A DNA stretch of 64,000 nt from CAYLRU01 sp964386565 (GTDB lineage Bacteria > Desulfobacterota > Desulfobacteria > Desulfobacterales > UBA5616), in the NCBI GenBank assembly GCA_964386565.1, contig CAYLRU010000004.1:1-64000 (forward strand), written 5' to 3'. The position numbers and the translations under genes are program-made. The notes beneath the pieces were generated by a model. That model ran no database searches, had not been told where the DNA came from, and worked only from the letters and a program-made list of their open reading frames with translations. Below are positions 35,703 to 44,247 of the stretch, piece after piece; within the stretch, counting starts at the first letter, position 1; each line of letters begins with the position of its first letter.

Positions 35703-36037
35703 AAATCTGGTCAAAAGGCCTCGGAATGATGGTCCTGAATATGGAGTTCAGACATTACTACGTGGAAATAAAAGACGGATGCCTTCTTATCAAGGGACAA
35801 ATTACGGACCCTGTCATGTGGAACTTCGTGATTACCGTTGAAAAGGATGACATTCGCGGGTTGGCCAACATCATTTTTAAAGGACGTTTTTTGGCCTTTC
35901 TGGGGAAGAATATCCATTACTTCCTATTGTTCTTTTTCGAAAAAATATTTAAGCGAAAGGCCTACACACATCCTGAAAAAAACATTGAAATACCACCTGA
36001 TGTCTATTGCATACAAAGCACCCCGGCATCTTCCTGA
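35699..36037 (+). CDS. Small paralogous protein B, unknown function (112 aa)
   Basis: This is a tandem paralogue of the preceding 96-aa protein, sharing the N-terminal MKIWSKGLGMMVLNMEF pattern, the central VMWNF word and the C-terminal hydrophobic helix (about residues 64-85) with the NIHYFLLFFFEKIFKRK word. It has a longer C-terminal tail of about 22 residues. Its ATG overlaps the previous stop codon (ATGA), so translation is coupled and the two products are probably made in equal amounts, consistent with a heteromer. It closes the sigma-54-controlled run and converges on a CPBP protease gene 10 bases away. Confidence 0.65.
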   Translation: MKIWSKGLGMMVLNMEFRHYYVEIKDGCLLIKGQITDPVMWNFVITVEKDDIRGLANIIFKGRFLAFLGKNIHYFLLFFFEKIFKRKAYTHPEKNIEIPPDVYCIQSTPASS

Positions 36038-36046
36038 AAAACGCGG

Positions 36047-36691
36047 TTAAATAAGCCAGGACATGAGGAACAACGCCAGATTCCCGGACACATGGACAAT
36101 AATGGGAACCATCAGGTTCTTCTCAATTTCATAGGCTGCCGCAAAAACGATGCCGCCGACAATCTGGGGAACGGGAATTCCGGAGGTGATGGCGTGTGCC
36201 GTTACAAAAACCGCTGTGGTCAATAAAACAGCGGCTATCACCCCCCATCGCCTGAAATACCCGTAACAGATCCCTCTGAAAAAGATTTCCTCGGCCACGG
36301 GACCGATGATACCGCCGACAATTATCAGCAGGATCACTTTTTTTGTATCTGAAGGAAATGGAGATGCAAGGTAAACCATCGGATTCTTGCCCATCGACAT
36401 CACCACCACACCTGCCATCAATGCGGCTAGGGCAAAAGCAAGGGACCAACAAGCCCCCTTTTTTATTCCGTCACCCAGACCCGATTTTGTCAATCCCAGG
36501 GGAGACAGGCTTTTCTTCATCACCATCATCAGAAAAAAGATCAGGCCGATCTGCAGGCATCGCGTAAGCCCCACCATCAACAACCGGTCGGAATTGACGA
36601 TGCGCATGACTTCGCCCATGCCCCATTCAACGGCCATCACAACGGCGGTTGATATCAGGATTATGCGGGATTCGATTTTTCCTGCGTCCAT
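36047..36691 (-). CDS. CPBP-family intramembrane metalloprotease (214 aa)
   Basis: Several membrane helices carry the three family motifs: AEEIFFRG (the EE-x3-R motif), FVTAHA (F-x3-H) and HVSGNLALF (H-x3-N). Such Abi/CAAX-protease homologues cut or bind proteins inside the membrane; bacterial substrates are mostly unknown. Its start overlaps the end of the upstream membrane-protein gene by 31 bases, so the two are coupled. The pairing with a large membrane protein suggests the neighbour is its partner or target, which is inference. Confidence 0.82.
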   Translation of the reverse strand: MDAGKIESRIILISTAVVMAVEWGMGEVMRIVNSDRLLMVGLTRCLQIGLIFFLMMVMKKSLSPLGLTKSGLGDGIKKGACWSLAFALAALMAGVVVMSMGKNPMVYLASPFPSDTKKVILLIIVGGIIGPVAEEIFFRGICYGYFRRWGVIAAVLLTTAVFVTAHAITSGIPVPQIVGGIVFAAAYEIEKNLMVPIIVHVSGNLALFLMSWLI

Positions 36692-38193
36692 CCGAGTTCT
36701 CTTAATGCATGGTAGGCATAGGTCTGTTCATACCAACAACGGGATTCTCTTAATTTTTTCAACAGAACGGGAATCATGGAACGGTTTCCCCTTTTCCCGA
36801 AAGCATGAAACACCTGGCACACCACATTGAGGTTCGGGTCATTCACCATGGCTTTCAAGTCCTCAAAGGTATTCTGTTTCCGGCTTTGACCCAATACCAT
36901 GGCCAGCCAGTACCGTTCCGGTATATGCGGACTGTGAAGACCGTCACGATAAGACGGATAATCAGACGGTTCAAGCCGATTTTCATAAATGATTTTTAAT
37001 CCGTTTACCCGGTCCATCCAGTCTTTCGACATCATCAGGCCGGTCACATCCTGTTCATCAAACTGCCCTGCCCGGCTGAGGTGGAAGGGGATCAACAGGG
37101 CCAGTCCGGCCAAAAAACACAAGAGAATGGAAACGACGGCCGCCGGGAAATTACCAAGAATCCGCAAGATGACGGATCTTATGCCTGCATAAATAATGAC
37201 GTAAAGGAATATGGGAAGCCCGATCAACAGGGACACAAACGTAAAATGCCGGAAAAAGGCATACTTGTCAATCTGCCGGGAATAATCCCGGAAGTGTTGA
37301 CGGGGATCGGCCAAAAATGCGGCAATGGTTGTTTGCTGAACCGGTTTACCGTTGTATTGCAAAGTCAGTTGATCACCCTTTCTATACAGAACAAGGTCGA
37401 CTCCCGTATCGTTTTGAACCGGCAGATAATCGTATGCAATGCATTTTTTTTCCAGCCGGGCCAGACTGTGCGCATCGATTTCACCTCCGATGTACACGGT
37501 TTTTAACAGTTTCTGTTCCGGTGATTTGAACACCCCCGCCGGATACAGTGTGTATTGATAATAAAAATTATTGATCCTTTCACCAACCGGATTTGAAAGC
37601 AGCATCCCGTCCCTGAAATCAATGAACATTCGCTGATCCAACTGAAAGGTCCAGACCATGACCAGCAGTGATAACACGACGACATGGCACGATGCTGCGA
37701 CAAACATTTTCTTTGACAGTGGATTCACCATTCCCTTTATGGAAATCGCAAAAACCACAGGGGGTATGATAAAAAAATATGTCGTGGTCATGGCATCGAA
37801 GCGTTTTGCATTGACAAGCCATAACAGCAATGCCCAACCGGCTGCACCCATCAGCATCATCCATTTGCGCCGTTGAAAAATATGGACAAATCCCCATGAA
37901 AAAGAAAACGTCAGAAGAGATAGAAAGGCGCCGACGGTCAACGTAAAAAACAGGCCTCCCCCGAATGCAGATCCCGCCTTTTGCAGCAGGGGCAAGGTGT
38001 CCACGTTGGGGACAGGCAGATATCCGGCATCCGCGATAAGACGCATTTGCCGGTACAGATGGATATTGGACAGGTATACATGCAGGGTTGAAACAACCTG
38101 CGCAACGACCATGCCGGCGAGAACCGCTTTGACGGTCGGAAAAGTTGGTTTCTCACCGTTTTTGGATTTTTCGATTAAGGATATCCCGGACAA
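36661..38193 (-). CDS. Polytopic membrane protein with a C-terminal HEAT-like domain (510 aa)
   Basis: I do not recognise a named family. About seven hydrophobic segments are visible, at roughly residues 24-44, 78-104, 112-125, 135-150, 162-180, 325-345 and 350-375. A soluble loop of about 130 residues (190-315) separates two membrane parts. The last 130 residues contain a short tandem of helical pairs (VCQVFHAFGKRG, VLLKKLRESRCWYEQTYAYHALRELG) resembling HEAT-type repeats. It overlaps the CPBP protease gene by 31 bases and sits first in that unit. The start at 38193 has no strong ribosome binding site. Confidence 0.55.
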   Translation of the reverse strand: MSGISLIEKSKNGEKPTFPTVKAVLAGMVVAQVVSTLHVYLSNIHLYRQMRLIADAGYLPVPNVDTLPLLQKAGSAFGGGLFFTLTVGAFLSLLTFSFSWGFVHIFQRRKWMMLMGAAGWALLLWLVNAKRFDAMTTTYFFIIPPVVFAISIKGMVNPLSKKMFVAASCHVVVLSLLVMVWTFQLDQRMFIDFRDGMLLSNPVGERINNFYYQYTLYPAGVFKSPEQKLLKTVYIGGEIDAHSLARLEKKCIAYDYLPVQNDTGVDLVLYRKGDQLTLQYNGKPVQQTTIAAFLADPRQHFRDYSRQIDKYAFFRHFTFVSLLIGLPIFLYVIIYAGIRSVILRILGNFPAAVVSILLCFLAGLALLIPFHLSRAGQFDEQDVTGLMMSKDWMDRVNGLKIIYENRLEPSDYPSYRDGLHSPHIPERYWLAMVLGQSRKQNTFEDLKAMVNDPNLNVVCQVFHAFGKRGNRSMIPVLLKKLRESRCWYEQTYAYHALRELGWTQEKSNPA

Positions 38194-38562
38194 ACCCCAT
38201 CTCCCATGTAAAAAAGCCCATTAACACACGTCTACCCGATATCTGTCTCCATCATTTCCTTTACTTCTTTTCTGATGCCCCTTGCAGCACCGGTAACAAG
38301 CGCATTTTTTCCTCCAACAGCATGCAATGACCGCCAATCCATTATTTTCTTTGTTTTCCGGTTATCAGCCGAATGGCGGGAAGTATTGATCTGTCATGTT
38401 ATAATAGATACCTACGCATGAATCAAATGCGATTTTACACATTACCCATATCGGGTACTTTTTCAACCTCTAAAATGTGAACCCATCATTGCCGCCACTG
38501 ATTTCGCCAGGACGTAAAAAAAACATTGACTAATGACATGCAATTTATTATCAGACGATCAT
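38194..38562. other. Intergenic stretch before the second cobalamin riboswitch
   Basis: No gene is supported. Near its end, TTGACT (38526-38531), a 17-base spacer and TATCAG (38549-38554) are a weak promoter candidate correctly placed to start the riboswitch RNA. Confidence 0.4.
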
Positions 38563-38760
38563 GTTCAGGTGCTCATCCGTGAGCGAAAAGGGAACTCCGT
38601 TAGATTCGGAGACGGGCCCGCCGCTGTAATCGGGGACGAATGCCGCGACATGCCACTGGCTGAATATTTAAGAGGAACCGTTATCAGCAGTTTTATGGGT
38701 TCCAGGGCCGGGAAGGCGCGGTTACTAGGATGATCCGTAAGTCAGAAGACCTGCCTGAAC
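38563..38760 (+). promoter_or_regulatory. Cobalamin riboswitch upstream of btuB
   Basis: The aptamer is closed by P1 GTTCAGG (38563-38569) with CCTGAAC (38754-38760). Inside are AAAAGGGAACTCCGTTAGAT, GACGGGCCCGCCGCTGTAA and the closing AAGTCAGAAGACCTGCC. A terminator follows at 38820, so B12 should lower btuB expression by attenuation. Confidence 0.94.
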
Positions 38761-38819
38761 AGCATTTTTTCGCCTTCGAGGACCAGGGCTTTAAAGATCA
38801 GAGGATAAAACAGGGACAT

Positions 38820-38856
38820 CCCCGGATCGATGTAAATCGGTCCGGGGATTTTTTTT
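38820..38856 (+). terminator. Riboswitch-controlled intrinsic terminator before btuB
   Basis: A 12-bp stem CCCCGGATCGAT (38820-38831) with ATCGGTCCGGGG (38836-38847), one G-U pair and a GTAA loop is followed by A and eight T. It ends 40 bases before the btuB ATG. Confidence 0.9.
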
Positions 38857-38896
38857 GCTTCGGGCCATTAACTTGTTTTTCATTATGGAGGAAAAA

Positions 38897-41017
38897 ATGA
38901 AACATCTTCTATGTATCGGTGCTTTACTGGCATACCTTTTTTCACCGGCAGCAGCTTTTTCTGAAGAGCCGCCACCAGAAAACCCAACAATGGAGCACAC
39001 CCTTGACGAAATTTTCGTTTACGCCACCAAGACCGATGAAAAACGAAAAGATATCCCCAACAGCGTGATTCAATTGAACCAATTTGATATTGAAGAATCC
39101 CCGGCGAAAAGCCTGGGAGAACTCCTGGGAAACGAGTTGGGACTGGACTGGCGAACCCTGGGCGATTATGGAGGAGCTAATGAGTCTTTACATATCAGGG
39201 GTATGAGCGACAATGGAACCCTGGTCAGGATCAACGGCGTCACCGTCAATGCCCCTTCCCTCGGGAGAGCCGAACTGGGCAGAATTCCTTTAAACAGCAT
39301 TGCATCCGTTGAAATAACGAAGGGGTCCGGTTCGCTCCTATACGGTTCAGGCGCTATGGGAGGAACCGTAAATATCACCACCAAACGCCCTGTAAAGCAA
39401 AAGACCGATATCAATATCTCTGCAGGTTATGGAACACAAAAATCATACGTTCTTTCCGCAGAACAGGGAATGTATTTATCCGAACATTTCGGGTATTATA
39501 TAACCGGTGAACAAAAAGAAACAGACGGCTATCGCGACAACAGCGATCTCAACCATCAGGATTTTTCCATAAATCTGGTTTTTGACAACCAGGATTTGCT
39601 GGACATAAGCCTGTATGCGGATTACATAAACAGGGACTACGGCGTCCCAAACGTCCGGCCCCCGAAAGGAACCCTTCCATTTACCGTAAATGGCGTCACC
39701 TTGTACAATGAGGAGACTTCGAACCTCTTAAGTGGTGGTGGTGATGAAGACACCCATGTCGTCCTAAACCTAAAGAGCACGCCCCTTTCCTGGTGCCGTA
39801 TTACCCTTCGCGGGGATTATACGAAAATGATAAATGTTTTCAGGGAATACTGGTACGATGCCTGGTTCGCAGCGGACATCGTGGGACTTAAATCACAGAC
39901 CACAAATGAGGTCTTCGGATTCGAGGGAAACATCGAACTCAAACCAATACCCGACGCCAAGATATTACTGGGCAGCGAACACAAGGAGTATAAATGGAAA
40001 AACAAGAGCATTTCTCTGGACTCCCGAAACAATACGATTCCCGGTACGGATACGTCGATTAAGGAGAATCTTCATACCACCGGAATTTATTCAGAAGCCC
40101 AATACCGTCCCAGTCGATATGTCAAAGGCATATTGGGCTTCAGGCATGAAGATCATTCCGAATTCGGTACTGAAAACCTGTGGCGATGCGGCCTCGTCAT
40201 CAATCCAACGGTTTCAACGGTTATTAAAACATCCCATGGAAAGCATTTTCTCGCGCCCACACCGAACGACCTGTTCTGGCCGGATGACGGATTCACACGG
40301 GGAAATCCCGATCTTAAGCCCGAGACGGGATACCATACAGACGTCACGCTGGAACAATCTTTCATGGATGACTATGTGTTTTTAACCGCGTCCTATTTTA
40401 AATGGGATCTGGACAACAAAATCCAATGGGGACCCAATTCGGACGGAATTTGGGAACCGGAGAACCTCAAAACCTATAAAGCTGACGGCGCTGAGATTGG
40501 AGTCAAAATCAAGCTGCTTGATCACTTCACCATAGACGCCGCCTACACTTACCTGGATGCGGAAGAGGAAAACAAGGCGTACACGGTTCAGGATTATGGA
40601 TGGCCTCCGGCGATTCCGCCCAATTTCGTATACGACTGGGTGAAGCGAAGGGCTGCTTACACGCCCCGGTACATTCTTAAAGGCGGCCTCACTTACCGCC
40701 ATCCAACAGATTTAACGATCCGCGGAGTTGTCAGATATACGGACGAACGCTTGTGGTATCGGACGGAAACAGATGGTGCATATCCCAATACCAAAACCGT
40801 CGTCTATACGTTGGAAGACTATTGGACGGTGGACCTGAAGGCACAAAAGCGGTTCCTCAAAAATTGGCTGGTATCCTTTGAAGCATACAATATTTTTGAT
40901 GAGGAATATGATACCTATTTCGGAACATTTACCGACCAGACGACATTTATAACCAGCGTAACAACATATCCCGGAGCCGGTGCTTCATACTTTTTCAACG
41001 TAACATATGAATACTGA
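38897..41017 (+). CDS. btuB: TonB-dependent outer-membrane cobalamin receptor (706 aa)
   Basis: A signal peptide (about residues 1-22, LFSPAAAFS) is followed by a TonB-box-like segment DEIFVYATKTD and a plug domain with LLGNELGLDWRTLGDYGG, LHIRGMSD and GSGSLLYGSGAMGGTVNITTK, then a 22-strand barrel that ends in FFNVTYEY. The plug word pattern is standard for TonB-dependent receptors. Assignment to cobalamin follows from the cobalamin riboswitch directly upstream and a btuFCD operon elsewhere in the window. A GGAGG ribosome binding site precedes the ATG at 38897; an earlier in-frame start at 38855 would lie in the terminator. Confidence 0.9.
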   Translation: MKHLLCIGALLAYLFSPAAAFSEEPPPENPTMEHTLDEIFVYATKTDEKRKDIPNSVIQLNQFDIEESPAKSLGELLGNELGLDWRTLGDYGGANESLHIRGMSDNGTLVRINGVTVNAPSLGRAELGRIPLNSIASVEITKGSGSLLYGSGAMGGTVNITTKRPVKQKTDINISAGYGTQKSYVLSAEQGMYLSEHFGYYITGEQKETDGYRDNSDLNHQDFSINLVFDNQDLLDISLYADYINRDYGVPNVRPPKGTLPFTVNGVTLYNEETSNLLSGGGDEDTHVVLNLKSTPLSWCRITLRGDYTKMINVFREYWYDAWFAADIVGLKSQTTNEVFGFEGNIELKPIPDAKILLGSEHKEYKWKNKSISLDSRNNTIPGTDTSIKENLHTTGIYSEAQYRPSRYVKGILGFRHEDHSEFGTENLWRCGLVINPTVSTVIKTSHGKHFLAPTPNDLFWPDDGFTRGNPDLKPETGYHTDVTLEQSFMDDYVFLTASYFKWDLDNKIQWGPNSDGIWEPENLKTYKADGAEIGVKIKLLDHFTIDAAYTYLDAEEENKAYTVQDYGWPPAIPPNFVYDWVKRRAAYTPRYILKGGLTYRHPTDLTIRGVVRYTDERLWYRTETDGAYPNTKTVVYTLEDYWTVDLKAQKRFLKNWLVSFEAYNIFDEEYDTYFGTFTDQTTFITSVTTYPGAGASYFFNVTYEY

Positions 41018-41046
41018 AGCCCGACACTCCTTTTCCGTACAAAAGA

Positions 41047-41074
41047 TTATCCCCGCCTGAAAAGGCGGGGATAA
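41047..41074 (+). terminator. Hairpin terminator after btuB
   Basis: The 11-bp stem TTATCCCCGCC / GGCGGGGATAA encloses a TGAAAA loop; a short CTTTT follows eight bases on. It ends the btuB transcript 30 bases after its stop codon. Confidence 0.7.
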
Positions 41075-41165
41075 ATTACCCTTTTGACTTGAAACCGTAC
41101 CTGGAGATGGCATTACGCCACTCCAACAAGATTTCTGTCAGGGGGCCTATTCTCTTTTTAATCAT

Positions 41166-41636
41166 TCAGGATCTTAACGTCGCCGTCAGCCGCAGCGGAT
41201 TGAGAAGCAACTCCATGGCCGACACAATGCTTGTGCACACCACGTCCGCTGCCGTAAGGGTCTCCACGGCAGCGCCCTCGCTTAAAATGACCGCAATCCC
41301 CAGGGCCGACGCCTTCAGCATTAATTGATCATTCCGTCCATTGCCGATACTGACCGTATTTTCCGCACCCAGTTTCCTCACATAATCAAGTTTGGCATCA
41401 GCCTGATTAGCAACAGGCAAAATCGATACCTTGCAGGGAATACCATCCATGCCGGACCGGACTTTCCCAAAGGTATCCGCCGTAATCACGTGTATTTCAA
41501 GGTCCTTGGCCAACAACTCCAGGCACCCTCTCATACCGTCGATAAGCTGCCCGTCCACGGCCAGCGTGCCGTTGTAATCCAGTACCATATATTTCAGCCG
41601 CAGGGTCGCATATCCCGGAATATCAACCTTAATCAT
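41166..41636 (-). CDS. HAD-superfamily small protein, P-type-ATPase-P-domain-like (156 aa)
   Basis: The motif I site is LDYNGT (Asp20), like the DKTGT of P-type ATPase phosphorylation domains. Motif IV is visible as GNGRND. The residue two after the nucleophile is Asn rather than the Asp found in phosphatases, which favours a phosphorylation-domain-like or kinase-regulated role over simple hydrolysis. There is no membrane segment. It stands alone on the minus strand between btuB and a conserved small gene. I cannot name a substrate. Confidence 0.7.
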   Translation of the reverse strand: MIKVDIPGYATLRLKYMVLDYNGTLAVDGQLIDGMRGCLELLAKDLEIHVITADTFGKVRSGMDGIPCKVSILPVANQADAKLDYVRKLGAENTVSIGNGRNDQLMLKASALGIAVILSEGAAVETLTAADVVCTSIVSAMELLLNPLRLTATLRS

Positions 41637-41802
41637 AATTCACCTTTTTCAACCTATTTCCCAATACTTAATACCTGATAGTCCATAGCCAATACTCAGT
41701 ACCATACCACCTTTAACCTGATAAATCCATTGACATTGCCGAAAAATTAAGGTTTGCTGTACATTAAACATCAAAAATTATAATCCATGAAAGGGAAAAT
41801 AC

Positions 41803-42171
41803 ATGAGCAACGCGGTACAGGCAGACCAAATCGATTTCACCGTGGACAAAAACAATCTTTACAAGGAAGAATCCATCACCGATCTGAAAGTGGCGTCCAT
41901 TCGCCGCCTTGTACCCGTTAAGTCCGATGGATCGGAAGATTCCTCCCGGACTCCCATTTTCATTGGGCATACACAACTGATGTCCCAGCAGGGTCCCATC
42001 CCCATTCAGGCAAGATTCACGGCCACCGACCTTGAAGCCGCCATCGCCGAATTTCCGGACACCATGAAAAAGGCTCTGGATGACGTCATCGAAAAAATCC
42101 AGCAGATGCAGCGACAGCAGCAACTGGAAAAGCAAAGGGAGCAGTCGCGCATCATCATACCCGGAAGATAG
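41803..42171 (+). CDS. Conserved-looking small soluble protein (122 aa)
   Basis: No family recognised. The protein is acidic at its N-terminus (KEESITDLKVASIRRLVPVK) and has a helical C-terminus rich in Gln (KIQQMQRQQQLEKQREQSR) that is probably a coiled coil. The gene has an AAGGGAAAA before the ATG. It stands alone ahead of the histidine-kinase fossil and the sigma-54 regulator, so a link to them is uncertain. Confidence 0.55.
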   Translation: MSNAVQADQIDFTVDKNNLYKEESITDLKVASIRRLVPVKSDGSEDSSRTPIFIGHTQLMSQQGPIPIQARFTATDLEAAIAEFPDTMKKALDDVIEKIQQMQRQQQLEKQREQSRIIIPGR

Positions 42172-42241
42172 CCGGGTAAAAGGATTGTTACTTCTTCGGA
42201 AACAAAAATGATGTCTTCACGGTTTTCGTAAAAAGGGCGGA

Positions 42242-42452
42242 TCAAAGAAAAACGATCGGAAGCCATATATTTACCGCGGTCCTTTTACCCTTTTCGGAAT
42301 CAACGGATACCCACCCGCCATGATTCTTGATGATACCGCATACGGCGGCCACACCGAGTCCGCGTCCCTGATTTAGTGGTAAAAAAAAGGGTGTAAATTC
42401 GGTTTAAGGTCTGTTCATCCATTCCCTTTCCGTCATCCATTATCACATACTG
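42242..42452 (-). pseudogene. Fossil histidine kinase, ATPase-domain fragment
   Basis: On the minus strand the region reads as the end of a histidine-kinase catalytic domain: MDDGKGMDEQTLNRIYTLFF then TTKSG (the G1 and F boxes), and after a +1 frameshift near 42375, GRGLGVAAVCGIIKNHGG (the G2 box) and SEKGKRTAVNIWLPIVFL with a stop at 42244. Upstream of the first part there is an immediate in-frame stop, and no dimerisation domain or sensor remains. It is therefore a truncated, frameshifted remnant lying between a small gene and a sigma-54 regulator. It was missed as a frame because it is broken. Confidence 0.8.
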
Positions 42453-42571
42453 AAATTAACTGTTTTTTTTAGAAATGTGCGTCATGCGGATGAATAAAAA
42501 TTCGAAACATGGAATGCCGTTGGCGAATCCTTGTTGACCCTTTCCCTTTTTGAATATATATCATATTCTCT

Positions 42572-43951
42572 ATGAAAAATCGCAAACTCGATGAAATACC
42601 GGCCAATGTCACCGATATTATACTGGAAAGCATTTCCGACGGGGTTTTTACCGTGGATCGGAAATGGCGCATTATGTCCTTTAACCGCGCGGCGGAAATG
42701 ATCACCGGTATTTCGCGGGACGAGGCCGTCGGTCGACATTGCTGGGAAGTTTTCCGTTCAAACATGTGTGAAGGTGATTGTGCGCTCAAACGCACCATGA
42801 AAGAAGGACGTTCCCTGATCAGCTCCTCAACCTATATCATCAACAGCCAGAAAAAACGAATCCCTATCTCCGTGTCCACATCCCTTTTAAAGGACGAAAA
42901 CGGCGAAATCATCGGTGCGGTTGAGACTTTCCGGGATCATACCCTGGTGGAAGAGCTGCGCAAGGAGTTGGATTCCCGGTTCAAACTGGGGGATATTATC
43001 AGCCGCAGCCCGTTAATGCAGAAGATGTTTCATGTCCTCCCTCAAATCGCTCAAAGCGAAAGTACCATCCTCATCGAAGGGGAAACCGGAACCGGAAAGG
43101 AACTCACGGCAAGGGCCATCCATAATCTAAGCCCTCGGAAAAATAAATCTTTCGTGGCTATCAACTGCGGGGCGTTGCCGGACACATTGCTGGAATCCGA
43201 ACTGTTCGGATATAAAGCCGGTGCATTCACCCATGCGGTAAAAGACAAGCCCGGAATTTTCGCCGTTGCCCAGGGCGGCACCATCCTTTTGGATGAAATC
43301 GGCGACACGACTCCGGCATTCCAGGTAAAGCTTCTCCGTGTGCTGGAAGAGCGGGAGTTCCTACCACTGGGCGCTGTTGCCAAGGTGAAAACCGATATCC
43401 GGATTATCGCCGCGACCAATAGAAATCTATTCGATATGGTCTCAGAGGGAAAGTTCCGGCAGGATCTTTATTATCGTATCAATGTTGTTCACTTAAGTCT
43501 CCCACCGTTGCGGGATCGCATGGAAGATATTCCCCTGCTCATAGACCGGTTCATCACCAAATTAAACCGTGTCCGTGGAAAATCGGTTGACGGTGTTGAT
43601 CAGGATGTTCTTGAACTGCTCATGGCCCATCAATTTCCCGGCAATATCCGGGAACTGGAAAACATCATCGAACACGCCTTTGTTCTGTGTTCAGAGGGCA
43701 ACATCGGGCTGCGCCATCTGCCCGGCCATCTGTCCGTCCGAACTCCTGTTCCCACGAACCCCGCGACGAAGGATAACCCCCTTCGATCAGCGGAAATCCA
43801 TGCCATTGAGGCGGCATTGAAAAGAAACAACTATAACCGTAATGCAACAGCCCGTGATCTCGGCATACACAAAAGCACCCTTTTCAGAAAAATAAAAAAG
43901 CTGGGGTTAACTTTGCCGACGATTGACGGACGCCATAAAGGCCACCTATAA
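42572..43951 (+). CDS. PAS-AAA sigma-54-dependent regulator of the ORP-like locus (459 aa)
   Basis: An N-terminal PAS domain (about residues 12-125) is followed by AAA+ with Walker A GETGTGKE (170-177), Walker B ILLDEIG (about 238-244) and a Fis-type HTH near the C-terminus (NRNATARDLGIHKSTLFRKI). The PAS domain carries Cys57, Cys66 and Cys70 as C-x8-C-x3-C, which could bind a metal or sense redox. The normally invariant GAFTGA loop reads GAFTHA (217-222). It faces the ORP-like genes, whose first promoter is a sigma-54 site 280 bases downstream of its stop, so it is their probable activator. The orp locus of Desulfovibrio vulgaris also contains a sigma-54 regulator gene. Confidence 0.88.
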   Translation: MKNRKLDEIPANVTDIILESISDGVFTVDRKWRIMSFNRAAEMITGISRDEAVGRHCWEVFRSNMCEGDCALKRTMKEGRSLISSSTYIINSQKKRIPISVSTSLLKDENGEIIGAVETFRDHTLVEELRKELDSRFKLGDIISRSPLMQKMFHVLPQIAQSESTILIEGETGTGKELTARAIHNLSPRKNKSFVAINCGALPDTLLESELFGYKAGAFTHAVKDKPGIFAVAQGGTILLDEIGDTTPAFQVKLLRVLEEREFLPLGAVAKVKTDIRIIAATNRNLFDMVSEGKFRQDLYYRINVVHLSLPPLRDRMEDIPLLIDRFITKLNRVRGKSVDGVDQDVLELLMAHQFPGNIRELENIIEHAFVLCSEGNIGLRHLPGHLSVRTPVPTNPATKDNPLRSAEIHAIEAALKRNNYNRNATARDLGIHKSTLFRKIKKLGLTLPTIDGRHKGHL

Positions 43952-44231
43952 TGTTGCGGGACTGCAACCCTTCAGCGTCGCAAATCTGCAAACCTAATAC
44001 ACTTTTAAAGCCCCGTTTCCCACCCTATTTACTTTTTTCTCCTGTGACACGTGGCTTGTTAAATAACTTGCCTTTTGTGTCGTCCCTGGTGAAACAATTC
44101 CTGTTACACTGTCAACTTATTGATATTAGGCACTTATTTATTTCAGATAGACGATGTGTCAAAATCAGCGGACGATTGGTAAGAGCATGATCATCAGGCT
44201 TTTTTTTACCTGACAGTGGTCTTTTTAATAT
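43952..44231. promoter_or_regulatory. Leader region of the ORP-like operon with candidate enhancer repeats
   Basis: This gap holds the inverted pair TGACAC (44045-44050) and GTGTCG (44077-44082), enclosing the imperfect inverted repeat GGCTTGTTAAATAACTTGCC (44053-44072). They lie about 150-190 bases before the -24/-12 promoter, a normal distance for a sigma-54 activator site. No gene is seen. Confidence 0.4.
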
Positions 44232-44247
44232 TGGCATATGATTTGCA
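44232..44247 (+). promoter_or_regulatory. Sigma-54 (-24/-12) promoter of the ORP-like operon
   Basis: TGGCATATGATTTGCA fits the consensus TGGCAC-N5-TTGCA at all but one position with GG and GC ten bases apart. Transcription should begin near 44258, just before the GGAGG at 44262 and the ATG at 44277. This also rules out the earlier in-frame start at 44238. Confidence 0.88.

Noticed and set aside
38533..38733. 66-codon frame over the second cobalamin riboswitch
   Set aside because: Structural RNA; no ribosome binding site or family match.
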